DNA of 64,000 nucleotides. It comes from Chitinophaga horti. Its GTDB lineage: Bacteria; Bacteroidota; Bacteroidia; Chitinophagales; Chitinophagaceae. Positions within the stretch are counted from its first letter, which is position 1, and each line of letters opens with the position of its first letter. Shown in pieces: positions 16,702 through 25,830 of this stretch. Location: assembly GCF_022867795.2 (NCBI RefSeq), contig NZ_CP107006.1, positions 992,001 to 1,056,000 of the forward strand. The letters run 5' to 3'. Both the position numbers and the translations under genes were made by a program. The notes under the pieces were generated by a model, which saw only the letters and a program-made list of their open reading frames with translations, did not search any database and was not told the origin of the DNA.

Positions 16702-19107
16702 ATGAGGAAACATGTTATGTTGGCCCTCGCCGTACTCGCAGCATTGCAGGCGACAGGCCAGGAAAAGAAGGATTCAACAGAAAAGAAGGATTCGACAGAA
16801 AAGACGAAACAGGTGGCGTACGAAAAGGTCATCACGAAAAACGCCGTATCCCGCCGGGGAATGTTCACCGTGCATGTGGTGGACAACAAGTACTATTTCG
16901 AGATCCCGGATTCGCTGTATGGCCGCGATATACTGGCCGTTACACGCTACGTGGCCACGCCCGAAAATGTGCGTGTATACGGTGGCGAACGGGCGAACGA
17001 AACAACGATCTACTTCGAAAAAGGTCCGCAGCAAAAGGTGTTCGTGCGCCAGAATGTAGTAAAGGCAGAAGCGAAAGACGAAACGCAGGCCTTGTACAAA
17101 GCAGTGCAAAATACAACCGTTCGCCCGATCGCAGCGGTGTTCGATATTAAGACGACTAACCCGGCTAACGGCCAGGTGGTAATCGATGTAACGGACTTCT
17201 TTCGCAAAGAAAACCCAGTAGTATCGATGGCGCAGTCCTCCAAAACGGAACTGAAGCTGGGCGGACTGGCGGACGATCGTACGTTCATCACGAGCATCAG
17301 GACCTACCCGATCAATATAGAAGTAAAAACATTGAAGACCTACACCGTACAGGCAGCACCAGCCGGTGCTTCCACACTGGAAATGAATACTTCCCTGGTG
17401 TTACTGCCCAAAGAACCGATGCGCCGCCGCCTGTTCGACGAAAGGGTAGGGTACTTCGCGAACAGCTATGTACTGTTCGACGACAATAAGCAATCCACCG
17501 AAAACTATTCCATCATCCAGCGCTACCGCCTGGAGCCGAAAGACGAGGACATCGCTAAATACAAAAAAGGCAAGCTGGTAGAGCCGAAAAAACAGATCGT
17601 TTATTACATTGATCCTGCTACCCCGAAAAAGTGGCGCCCTTACCTGATGGCCGGTATTAATGACTGGCAGAAGGCCTTTGAGCAAGCCGGTTTCAAAAAC
17701 GCCATCATTGCAAAAGAATGGCCGGAAAACGACACCACCATGAGTATGGAAGACGCCCGTTTCTCCGTGGTGCGTTACTTCGCTTCCGACATCCCGAATG
17801 CTTACGGTCCGCGCATCAGCGACCCCCGCAGCGGTGAAATTATCGAAAGCCATGTTGGCTGGTATCATAACGTGATGAAACTGGTACACGACTGGTACAT
17901 GATCCAGGTAGGTCCCAACGATCCCCGCGCCCGTAAAATGGAGTTTGATGATGAACTGATGGGCGACCTTATCCGCTTCGTATCCTCTCATGAAATCGGC
18001 CACACGCTGGGCCTGCGCCACAACATGGGCTCCAGCAGCCAGACGCCGGTGGAACTATTGCGTAACAAAAAGTGGGTAGAGGCAAACGGTCATACCGCTT
18101 CCATCATGGACTATGCCCGCTTTAACTACGTGGCGCAGCCGGAAGATAAGATCGGTAAAGACGGTCTGTACCCGCGCATCGGCATCTATGATAAATGGGC
18201 CATCCAATGGGGTTACAAACAGATCTTCGACACAAAAGATGAATATGAAGACCGTAAGATCCTGAACAAATGGGTGATCGACAGCCTGAACGCTAACCCA
18301 CGCCTGTGGTTTGGCGGCGAAGGCAAAGACGATGATCCCCGCAGCCAGACCGAAGACCTGGGGGACGATAACATAAAAGCCAATGATTACGGCATCGCTA
18401 ACCTGAAAAGGGTAGTGCCGCAGCTGATCAACTGGACCAAAGAGGAAGGCGATATGTACGACAACCTGAAGCGTATGCACAAGGCCGCCGTGAGCCAGTA
18501 CAACCGTTATCTCTATCATGTGATGAAGAATACCAACCAGTATTACACCACCTTCAAAAGCAGTGACCAGAAAGGAGATGTGTACACAGAGGTGCCTAAG
18601 GCCCGTATCAGGTCGGCTATCGACTATGTGGGCCGCCAGTTAATGGAGCCACCTTTATGGCTGTATCCTGATGAGCTGACAGGCAAACTGCGCTTTAACA
18701 CCATGACCGAGATTTCGGACATGCAGCAGAACATCCTGAACACCCTGCTCAGCCCGGGTATGCTGTACAACATCGCCCAGCGTAGTTATGATTATCCTGT
18801 ATCAGCTTACCTGCTGGATATTAAGAATGCCGCCTGGAAGCCCCTGGCCGGCAATAAAACGCTGGATGTTTACTACCGCAACACCCACCGCATGTACATC
18901 GAGCGCATCCGTATGATCCTGAAACAGCCGAAAGATAAGATGCTAACCAACGCCGAGCGCAGCGACGCCCGCCTGTACGTGCAGCAACACCTGCTGGCCC
19001 TGAAAAAAGAATTGCAGTCTACTACGGACAGCAATGCCCTTAACCAACTGCACTACGCCGAGCTCGTAAAAGAAATCGACAAAGTGTTGAAGGGCGATGA
19101 AGAATAA
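16702..19107 (+). CDS. Secreted zinc-dependent metalloprotease (DUF5117/DUF4953 type)
   Basis: The 801-residue protein has a short signal peptide (MRKHVMLALAVLAALQATGQ) and a low-complexity start with the repeat KKDSTE. The zinc site SSHEIGHTLGLRHNMGSSS lies near residue 430 and has the extended HEXXHXXGXXH form of metzincin-like peptidases; MDYARFNY a few residues on may supply the Met-turn. N-terminal segments (about 40-210) fit DUF5118/DUF5117, and the C-terminal part is helical. Such proteins often lie next to SusC/SusD genes in Chitinophagaceae. Here it probably shares transcription with the upstream receptor pair and may process the peptide ligand. The substrate is not known. Confidence 0.9.
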   Translation: MRKHVMLALAVLAALQATGQEKKDSTEKKDSTEKTKQVAYEKVITKNAVSRRGMFTVHVVDNKYYFEIPDSLYGRDILAVTRYVATPENVRVYGGERANETTIYFEKGPQQKVFVRQNVVKAEAKDETQALYKAVQNTTVRPIAAVFDIKTTNPANGQVVIDVTDFFRKENPVVSMAQSSKTELKLGGLADDRTFITSIRTYPINIEVKTLKTYTVQAAPAGASTLEMNTSLVLLPKEPMRRRLFDERVGYFANSYVLFDDNKQSTENYSIIQRYRLEPKDEDIAKYKKGKLVEPKKQIVYYIDPATPKKWRPYLMAGINDWQKAFEQAGFKNAIIAKEWPENDTTMSMEDARFSVVRYFASDIPNAYGPRISDPRSGEIIESHVGWYHNVMKLVHDWYMIQVGPNDPRARKMEFDDELMGDLIRFVSSHEIGHTLGLRHNMGSSSQTPVELLRNKKWVEANGHTASIMDYARFNYVAQPEDKIGKDGLYPRIGIYDKWAIQWGYKQIFDTKDEYEDRKILNKWVIDSLNANPRLWFGGEGKDDDPRSQTEDLGDDNIKANDYGIANLKRVVPQLINWTKEEGDMYDNLKRMHKAAVSQYNRYLYHVMKNTNQYYTTFKSSDQKGDVYTEVPKARIRSAIDYVGRQLMEPPLWLYPDELTGKLRFNTMTEISDMQQNILNTLLSPGMLYNIAQRSYDYPVSAYLLDIKNAAWKPLAGNKTLDVYYRNTHRMYIERIRMILKQPKDKMLTNAERSDARLYVQQHLLALKKELQSTTDSNALNQLHYAELVKEIDKVLKGDEE

Positions 19108-19135
19108 ACTATAGATGGCGAAATAGACCCTCTTT

Positions 19136-19171
19136 GCCCTTCCGGGAACGCGAAAGCGGAAACGGAGGGGC
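19136..19171 (+). terminator. Structured hairpin after the metalloprotease
   Basis: GCCCTTCCG pairs with CGGAGGGGC (9 bp, one T-G); inside it CGC-GAAA-GCG forms a GNRA-capped stem. It lies 28 bp after the stop. There is no T-run, so it may be a 3' stabilising structure or weak terminator. Confidence 0.5.
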
Positions 19172-19293
19172 AATTTGATTATCAACACATTATGCAGGAT
19201 TTTCCCCTTGGGTCCTACCGACCCGTCCCATTTTTTTCCGCATTGCGTAAGTCTTTTTCCCGATTACATAAACCGGTCCGTCCACCCGCCCCG

Positions 19294-19301
19294 TACCTTT
19301 G
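19294..19301 (+). promoter_or_regulatory. -7 element before the TonB receptor
   Basis: TACCTTTG fits TAnnTTTG and lies 31 bp upstream of the receptor ATG. The -33 box is not obvious. Confidence 0.5.
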
Positions 19302-19332
19302 CGGCCTGTTTTAACATTTATTTAATACTCCC

Positions 19333-21771
19333 ATGCGTACTCAACTTAACCGAGTTGCCAGGTTTATAGCCCTCAGCCTTTCTGCTATAGCCTTTATATT
19401 ACCTGCCCTCGCGGCAGACGTGGAACCGCTTTCTGCCATCAGGGGAAAGGTGGTGACCAGCGACGGATCACCCGCAGCTTTCGTTAGCGTGCAGTTGAAA
19501 GAAAAGAACCGCGGTACTACCACGAACGAAAAGGGAGAGTTTGTATTCCGCAGGCTCCAGGCCGGCCGTTATACGGTACAGGTGTACCTGATCGGTTATA
19601 AAATGACTGCCCAGGAAGTGGAAGTGAAGCAGGATGAAGTAACCGCCGTGAGCATCCAGCTGGAAGCGACCGACGCCCAGCTGAAAGAAGTGGTAATCAA
19701 TGGCGAAAAGAATAAATATAAAATGGACAACGTTTCTGGCTCCCTTCGCCTGCAAACGCCTATCCTGAACGTACCCCAGAACATCCAGGTGGTGTCTGCC
19801 GAGTTGCTGGCCGACCAGCAGGTGTTCGACATCGTGGACGGTATCACCCGTAACGTGAGCGGCGCTACCCGTGTAGGTCACTGGGATAACCAATATGCCC
19901 AGATCCGTATGAGGGGTTCTAAGATCCCGGCTTTCCGTAATGGAATGAACATCGAAGCCAGCTGGGGACCTACGAAAGAGGACGCGGCGGTGATCGACCG
20001 TATCGAGTTCGTAAAAGGTCCTGCAGGCTTTATGCTGGCTGCCGGCGAACCTGGCGGTTCTTACAACGTAGTGACCAAAAAGCCAACCGGACAAACGCGC
20101 CAGTCTGCCAGCCTGAGCATGGGTAGCTTCTCTACCTACCGCGCTGCGCTCGACTTCGACGGTAAACTGAGCAAAGATGCCAAATGGCTCTACCGCCTCA
20201 ACGTTGCGCTGCAAGACAACGACTACTACACCAAATACAACTACAGCAAACGTTTTATGATCGCCCCGGTATTAAAATACCTGGTGGACGACCGCACATC
20301 TGTTACACTTGAATATACTTACCAAACCTCTACCTACCTCGGTAACGGTAACTACCAGTTCTCTAATAAAGGGCTGCTCGACGAGGGTATCGGCAACGAT
20401 TTCTTCTACCAGGACCCTGCTTTGGAGCCAAGCTGGCTGAAAGACCACAGCGTTTACGTTTATCTCGATCATCAGATCAACGACAAATGGAAAGCACACG
20501 CACAGGTAGCTTACTTCAACTTCGCCATGGAAGGTAACAGCATGTGGGCACCTGCCAAAGGCGTATCTGCCAACGGCGACATGCTCCGCTACTACAGCCT
20601 CGGCGACGAAGCCGGTGAAAACACTTTCGGCCAGGTTTCCCTATCTGGCGAAGAGTTTACCGGTGGTATCCGTCACCGCATCCTGGGTGGTGTGGATATG
20701 GGCACCAAGAAGTTCTGGGGCGATTTCCGTACCCTGGCTAATGACGTAAGACTGGCGGGTGGCGCGATCTTTAACGTGTACAACCCACAGTACGGCATTC
20801 CTTTCGAAAACCTGCCTACGTTAGATCGTACCAGAAGCGTTCGTCAGCGTGCTGCTAACTCTAACTACATTTCTTCTGTCAATTACTTCTCTTTCTACCT
20901 GCAGGATGAGCTGGCCTTTTTCAACGACGCATTGCGCCTGACATTGGCAGGTCGTTACACGAAAGCCCAGGTTACTTCCAGGACCAAAGCTGCTGATAAA
21001 AATGATGACGTAGTAACTCCCCGCGTTGGTCTGAGCTACTCTATCACCAAAAACACCAGCATCTACGGTTTGTATGATCAGTCTTTCGTTCCGGTTACCG
21101 GCCTGGATTCCAGCCTGAAACCATTCGATCCGCTGAAAGGTAATAACCTCGAGTTCGGTGTGAAAAGAGAGTGGCTGAGTGGCCGTGTTACTACAACCTT
21201 CGCAGCATACCGCATTAAACGTGTAGGCGACAAAGTGAACATGAACATCAAAGACAGCCGTGGTGCAGATGTATTCGAGCAGCTGGGTGAAACTACTTCT
21301 AAAGGTCTGGAGCTGGACATTACTGGTCAGATAGTGAAAGGTCTGAACGTAACCGTGAACGGTGCGATCACTGATTCCAAAATCACGAAGGAATCGCCTA
21401 ACGTGGTAGCTGGTAAAGAAACCGTAGGTAACATTACACCTAACACCGCCAAGTACCTCATGAACAGCTGGGTAAACTACAATGTACAACAAGGCTTCCT
21501 GAAAAACTTCGGTATACAGGCTGGTACACAATGGCAGGCAGAACGTTCAGTTGGTGCTACCAAAACGTCTAACATCCCGAACTACTTCCGTGTAGATGGT
21601 GGTCTGAACTACCACACCGGCAAGATGAGCATCGGCTTCCTGGTGAACAACCTGCTGGATAACCGCAAACTGCTGACTGCAGCATCAATGGCGGCTACTC
21701 CTACAGACTTTTACTCTTACATCGTAGAAGCCCGTCGCAACTTCCGTATGACGGTTACTTACCGCTTCTAG
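19333..21771 (+). CDS. TonB-dependent siderophore-type receptor
   Basis: The 812-residue outer-membrane receptor has a signal peptide (cleavage near ALAA), a carboxypeptidase-regulatory-like domain (about 35-115; IRGKVVTSDGSPAAFVSVQL), a plug (about 125-255; RLQTPILNVPQNIQVVSAEL, then EFVKGPAGFMLAAGEPGGS and VTKKPTG) and a barrel ending NFRMTVTYRF. The plug motif PQNIQVV and the GEPGGxxNxVTKKP block are characteristic of the ferric-siderophore receptor subfamily (FhuA/FpvA-like) rather than SusC. It lacks an STN domain, so it should not signal to a FecR. It stands alone with its own terminator; the ligand is probably a ferric siderophore, which is family inference. Confidence 0.92.
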   Translation: MRTQLNRVARFIALSLSAIAFILPALAADVEPLSAIRGKVVTSDGSPAAFVSVQLKEKNRGTTTNEKGEFVFRRLQAGRYTVQVYLIGYKMTAQEVEVKQDEVTAVSIQLEATDAQLKEVVINGEKNKYKMDNVSGSLRLQTPILNVPQNIQVVSAELLADQQVFDIVDGITRNVSGATRVGHWDNQYAQIRMRGSKIPAFRNGMNIEASWGPTKEDAAVIDRIEFVKGPAGFMLAAGEPGGSYNVVTKKPTGQTRQSASLSMGSFSTYRAALDFDGKLSKDAKWLYRLNVALQDNDYYTKYNYSKRFMIAPVLKYLVDDRTSVTLEYTYQTSTYLGNGNYQFSNKGLLDEGIGNDFFYQDPALEPSWLKDHSVYVYLDHQINDKWKAHAQVAYFNFAMEGNSMWAPAKGVSANGDMLRYYSLGDEAGENTFGQVSLSGEEFTGGIRHRILGGVDMGTKKFWGDFRTLANDVRLAGGAIFNVYNPQYGIPFENLPTLDRTRSVRQRAANSNYISSVNYFSFYLQDELAFFNDALRLTLAGRYTKAQVTSRTKAADKNDDVVTPRVGLSYSITKNTSIYGLYDQSFVPVTGLDSSLKPFDPLKGNNLEFGVKREWLSGRVTTTFAAYRIKRVGDKVNMNIKDSRGADVFEQLGETTSKGLELDITGQIVKGLNVTVNGAITDSKITKESPNVVAGKETVGNITPNTAKYLMNSWVNYNVQQGFLKNFGIQAGTQWQAERSVGATKTSNIPNYFRVDGGLNYHTGKMSIGFLVNNLLDNRKLLTAASMAATPTDFYSYIVEARRNFRMTVTYRF

Positions 21772-21794
21772 GCGATTATTGATACAGATATTGA

Positions 21795-21829
21795 AAACCG
21801 GCGGGTCGAGAGATCAGCCGGTTTTTTTT
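21795..21829 (+). terminator. Terminator of the TonB receptor
   Basis: AAACCGGC and GCCGGTTT form an 8-bp stem across a 14-nt loop, followed by a run of T. Confidence 0.8.
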
Positions 21830-21867
21830 ATGCAGTTATTGCTTGCAAAATGGTGACGCCCGATCAC

Positions 21868-22296
21868 CTATATTAGGGCCTTACTCACGCGCCGGTATGC
21901 TTTGATATACTTATTAAAACGCGCCACGTCCTTTTCCTTCATCTCCGGTATACGTCTTACATCCATATTATCGGTAAGGTCATTGAGCTTAATCGCACAG
22001 GCAAGGCGGTTAGGCAGGATGCGATCGATGAAGTGATCGTAATCTTCGTCATCGGATAGTTTTGTTACACAACGCAGCGCCTCAATAATCGTGGTGCTGA
22101 ATCCTTCGGCGGCCAGTTGCTCAAATGTCCAGGGGGTATCTTCTACGACATCATGTAGGGCACCACCGATCTTCTCTTCCTCAGTATTACCCATATTGGC
22201 TACGCGCATCACGTGCAGGATGTAAGGGGCGCCATACTTATCGGTTTGCTGTGCATGAGCGGAAATAGCGATTTCTATTGCTTTCTGGAGTGTCAT
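21868..22296 (-). CDS. Small HD-domain hydrolase, (p)ppGpp-hydrolase-like
   Basis: The 142-residue protein is nearly all HD domain. Likely metal ligands are H28 (YILHVMRVA), the HD pair H48-D49 with E52-D53 (GGALHDVVEDT), and the Asp in KLNDLTDN (about 105-108). That layout matches the hydrolase half of RelA/SpoT and the stand-alone small alarmone hydrolases. No synthetase domain is present. It may degrade (p)ppGpp or another nucleotide; the fold is clear and the substrate is inference. It is convergent with the TonB receptor and stands alone. Confidence 0.82.
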   Translation of the reverse strand: MTLQKAIEIAISAHAQQTDKYGAPYILHVMRVANMGNTEEEKIGGALHDVVEDTPWTFEQLAAEGFSTTIIEALRCVTKLSDDEDYDHFIDRILPNRLACAIKLNDLTDNMDVRRIPEMKEKDVARFNKYIKAYRRVSKALI

Positions 22297-22782
22297 GTAT
22301 CAAATGTAAGATTTTCTGTAACGCTGCCGTTAGTAACGATGGTTTCATCGGTCAAATAGTCTTGTTAGCAGAAATTAACCCGTTTCTGGTGCCGAAAGGT
22401 AAAATCTGCATATAAATGGTTAATTTATTTTGGCTGAGTCAGGCTAAATAAAAATAGTTTTGATGGAGAGTAAATGAGTGTAAGGTTGACAAGTAACAAC
22501 ATGAGAAAAGAAACAAGGTGAACAGGCGTTATGATATGTAATAATCTATGCAAACATTAGATCTACCGTATCTGTAAAAGGTTTTGTTAAAAAATGAGAA
22601 AAGCGCTGTTAAAGCAAGTATTCAACCAGTAATCAAATAAAAAACGAGCGTAATTCCGCGGTGAAGGCCACGCGGCGGAAAACTGCAACCGTAATCTTCC
22701 AAACATACGATCCGACGTTATCAAATACGGGCGCCCATGCGCCGGTCGGGCCGAACTATTCTTTACTCAAAACACAATTGCA
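22297..22782. other. Intergenic region with a candidate promoter of the second susC
   Basis: No coding frame is convincing in these 486 bp. It holds one good promoter match (listed separately) about 320 bp before the susC ATG, implying a long leader. Near 22652-22680 a weak inverted repeat (TTCCGC and GCGGAA) could fold in that leader. I see no sigma/FecR genes, so regulation of this pair is unknown. Confidence 0.5.
22428..22462 (+). promoter_or_regulatory. Candidate promoter of the second SusC/SusD pair
   Basis: TTTTG at 22428-22432 and TAGTTTTG at 22455-22462 (TAnnTTTG) are 22 bp apart, slightly long but near consensus. Confidence 0.45.
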
Positions 22783-25700
22783 ATGCAACTGTCTCCAAAC
22801 TCGCAGACATTACGAAAATACGCGCCGTGTTTTTTAATGTTGTTTATGATGTGCTGTTCCGTCGCGGCTATGGCGCAACAAAAGGCCATCCGGGGTAAAA
22901 TTACAGATACGAACGGCAGTCCTGTACCCGGTGTAACGATCCGTGAAAAAGGGGGCACCACCGCAACGGTGTCCGCCGCCGATGGTACGTTCCAGATCAA
23001 TGTGACAGAAAACACGATACTGCTTTTGTCCAGCGTTGGCTTCGACAGCCAGGAAGTGGCGGTAGCGGGCAGAACGGATTTCAATATCAGCTTAACGGGT
23101 AGCGCGGTAGCACTTACAGATGTAGTGGTAACGGCATTAGGTGTGAAGCGCGAAAAACGTACCCTTACCTACAGCACGCAGCAACTCAGCGGGGTAGAGA
23201 TCGCCAAAACGAAGGAACCTAACCTGGTGAACACGCTGGCAGGTAAAATACCGGGTGTGCAGATCACCAGTTCTTCCGGTACGGCCGGTGCTTCCGCAGC
23301 GATCGTGATCAGGGGTATGACGTCTGTAAACGGTAGCAACCAGGCGCTGTTTGTGGTAGACGGGGTGCCTATCAATAATGATGAAACGGGCCAGATAGCC
23401 GCCGGTTCCGGTAGCAACCGCGTGGTCGACATCGACCCCGCTACCATCGAAAGTGTGAACGTATTAAAAGGAGCCGCAGCTACTACGCTGTACGGCTCCG
23501 CAGGCGCCAGGGGCGTGGTGTTCATCACGACCAAGAACGGCGGACATAAAGATCCGACTGTCACTTTATCTTCCGAACTTTCTTTTGAAAAGCCCTGGCT
23601 GCCGGAAAGACAAACGAAATACGCACAAGGTACGAACGGTATTTACTTCGATGGCGAAACGAATAAAAGCAGCCTGTCATGGGGGCCACTCATGGACACC
23701 TTGTTCGTGAATGGCGTGAAGGCAAAGAAGTATGACCCGTACGACTTTTTCCGTACCGGTGTCACCACGAACAGTAATATTTCGGTAGATGGTGGCAATT
23801 CAAATTCCAGCTACTTTGCCAGCTATTCTTATTTCGATCAGAAAAGTGTGATGCCGGAGAACTTCTTCAAACGCCACTCGTTTTTCGTGAAATACAATAC
23901 GAAGATGGGACAATATTTCAACTCCACCTTCCAGTTCAACTACGCCAACTCCGAACAAAACAGGCTGCCGGAAGGCGCCAGTAACGGACCTTTGTTCGTT
24001 ATGTTAGGTCAGCCCATCTCCTGGAACCCTTTCCCGGTGCTGAATCCAGACGGTACGCAGCGAGGCTACCGCTTGTCGCGTAACATGCCTTACTGGACGA
24101 TCGACAACATCAGTAACAACACAAGAGTGAATCGTTTCATTCCTGTGTACACGTTAAACGTTACGCCTACGAAGTGGCTCACCATCACCGAAAGGCTGGG
24201 AGCGGATCTTTACATGGAAGAAGTAAAGTACACGGAACGTCCCAGTCCGCAGATCGGTCTTACCGGGCAGATCCACCACATCAACACGAACTTCCGCCAG
24301 TTCAACAACGACCTGATGATCAACACACATCACTCGTTTGGCGACTTTAATCTGGATGTGCTGTTCGGCAATAATATTTACTCGCAGTACTCCGAAGCGA
24401 TGAACACGACGGGTACAGGGCTTACGATCGATGAGTTCAACAACATCTCTGGCGCCAGTGCCTTCAGTTCCGCCCAATACCAATACCTTACGCGTAAGGT
24501 GGGTTTCTACGCACAGGCGAACTTAGAATATAACCGTTTTATCAGTCTCGCCCTTACCGGCCGTTATGATGGGAGCTCGGTGCTGGCTGCTGAGAAACAA
24601 TTTTATCCATATGGTTCTGTGGCCACCAGTTTTGTGTTCTCAGAGCTGTTCGGCGAAGGCTTCCGCAGGACCATGAACTTCGGTAAACTACGGTTGTCGT
24701 ATGCCACGGTGGGTAACGACGGTGTAGGTCCGTATGCGTTAAACACGCCCTACGTAAGGGCCGGCAGGAATACGAATGCAGGTTATTTCGAGTTTCCTTT
24801 CCAGGGCCAATCAGGCTTCCTGCTGAGCACGACACTCGGTAACCCGAACCTCACGAATGAGCGCCTGAATGAGTATGAAGCAGGGTTGGAAATGAACTTC
24901 TTCAAAGACAGGTTGACGTTTGAAGGCTCGTATTTCTATCGTAAATCCGTGAATGGTATCATCCCTGGCGCGCTTATTTCCAGTGCTACCGGCTTTACCG
25001 GCACCACGATCAACAGCGCGGAAATAGAGAACAAGGGTATTGAATTACTGGTAGGTGCAACGCCTGTTAAAACGAGCAACTTCACCTGGAGAGCGACTGC
25101 AAACTTCAGCCGTATCAGGAATAAAGTGTTGGCACTGGCTCCCGGCATCGACCAGCTGGGCCGCCTGATCGTTGGGCAACCCTACAACATTTTCTATGGC
25201 AATCGTTACGAGCGCACTCCAGACGGGCAACTGCTCATCGGCGCTAACGGCCTGCCTATCGTAGCTTCTACACAAGGCATCGTCGGCAACGCCAATCCCG
25301 ATTTTATGATGGGGCTCAATAACGCGTTCAGCTACAAACAGTTTTCACTCAGCTTCTTCTTCGACTGGAAACGTGGGGGAGATGTGCAGAATGATGTAAA
25401 TGCATATGGCTACACGTATGGAACGGTGAAAGCAACGGAAGACCGCGGCCAGCTGGTGATTCCGGGCATCAGTGATGTGGATGACAAGCCGAACACGGTG
25501 CCTGTGGCGGGACAAACTTACTGGCAGTCCAGGCAGTACGAAAGCACGATACAAGACGGTACATTTATCAAGTTGCGTAACGTTTCGCTGAGCTATGATC
25601 TGAATCGTTCGTTGTTGAACAGAACGCCATTTAAATCGGCTTCTTTATCGGTAACGGGCCGCAACCTTTGGATCTATGCACCGCACTTCGACGGTGGTGA

Positions 25701-25806
25701 TCCGGAAGTGAGTTCTTATGGTACAGGCAACGGCGTACAGTCAGTTTATGCCTTTACTACGCCTACTTCCCGTTCGTTCAACGTAGCGCTTAAGATCGGA
25801 TTCTAG
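22783..25806 (+). CDS. SusC/RagA-family TonB-linked outer-membrane protein
   Basis: The 1007-residue receptor has a signal peptide (cleavage after AAMAQQ), a carboxypeptidase-like domain (about 30-110; IRGKITDTNGSPVPGVTIRE), a plug (about 115-230; VVVTALGVKREKRTL, then IVIRGMTSVNGSNQALFVVDG and LYGSAGARGVVFITTKNG) and a barrel ending SRSFNVALKIGF. It has no STN domain, unlike the SusC at 11529, so FecR-type control is unlikely. Its SusD partner starts 24 bp after its stop. The pair forms an active-transport complex for an unknown oligomeric nutrient. Confidence 0.93.
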   Translation: MQLSPNSQTLRKYAPCFLMLFMMCCSVAAMAQQKAIRGKITDTNGSPVPGVTIREKGGTTATVSAADGTFQINVTENTILLLSSVGFDSQEVAVAGRTDFNISLTGSAVALTDVVVTALGVKREKRTLTYSTQQLSGVEIAKTKEPNLVNTLAGKIPGVQITSSSGTAGASAAIVIRGMTSVNGSNQALFVVDGVPINNDETGQIAAGSGSNRVVDIDPATIESVNVLKGAAATTLYGSAGARGVVFITTKNGGHKDPTVTLSSELSFEKPWLPERQTKYAQGTNGIYFDGETNKSSLSWGPLMDTLFVNGVKAKKYDPYDFFRTGVTTNSNISVDGGNSNSSYFASYSYFDQKSVMPENFFKRHSFFVKYNTKMGQYFNSTFQFNYANSEQNRLPEGASNGPLFVMLGQPISWNPFPVLNPDGTQRGYRLSRNMPYWTIDNISNNTRVNRFIPVYTLNVTPTKWLTITERLGADLYMEEVKYTERPSPQIGLTGQIHHINTNFRQFNNDLMINTHHSFGDFNLDVLFGNNIYSQYSEAMNTTGTGLTIDEFNNISGASAFSSAQYQYLTRKVGFYAQANLEYNRFISLALTGRYDGSSVLAAEKQFYPYGSVATSFVFSELFGEGFRRTMNFGKLRLSYATVGNDGVGPYALNTPYVRAGRNTNAGYFEFPFQGQSGFLLSTTLGNPNLTNERLNEYEAGLEMNFFKDRLTFEGSYFYRKSVNGIIPGALISSATGFTGTTINSAEIENKGIELLVGATPVKTSNFTWRATANFSRIRNKVLALAPGIDQLGRLIVGQPYNIFYGNRYERTPDGQLLIGANGLPIVASTQGIVGNANPDFMMGLNNAFSYKQFSLSFFFDWKRGGDVQNDVNAYGYTYGTVKATEDRGQLVIPGISDVDDKPNTVPVAGQTYWQSRQYESTIQDGTFIKLRNVSLSYDLNRSLLNRTPFKSASLSVTGRNLWIYAPHFDGGDPEVSSYGTGNGVQSVYAFTTPTSRSFNVALKIGF

Positions 25807-25830
25807 TTGTACCCTTCAAATCAAATCAAC

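Noticed and set aside
25807..25830. An upstream TTG start for the second SusD
   Set aside because: It would add eight residues before a good lipoprotein signal peptide that begins at the ATG at 25831.
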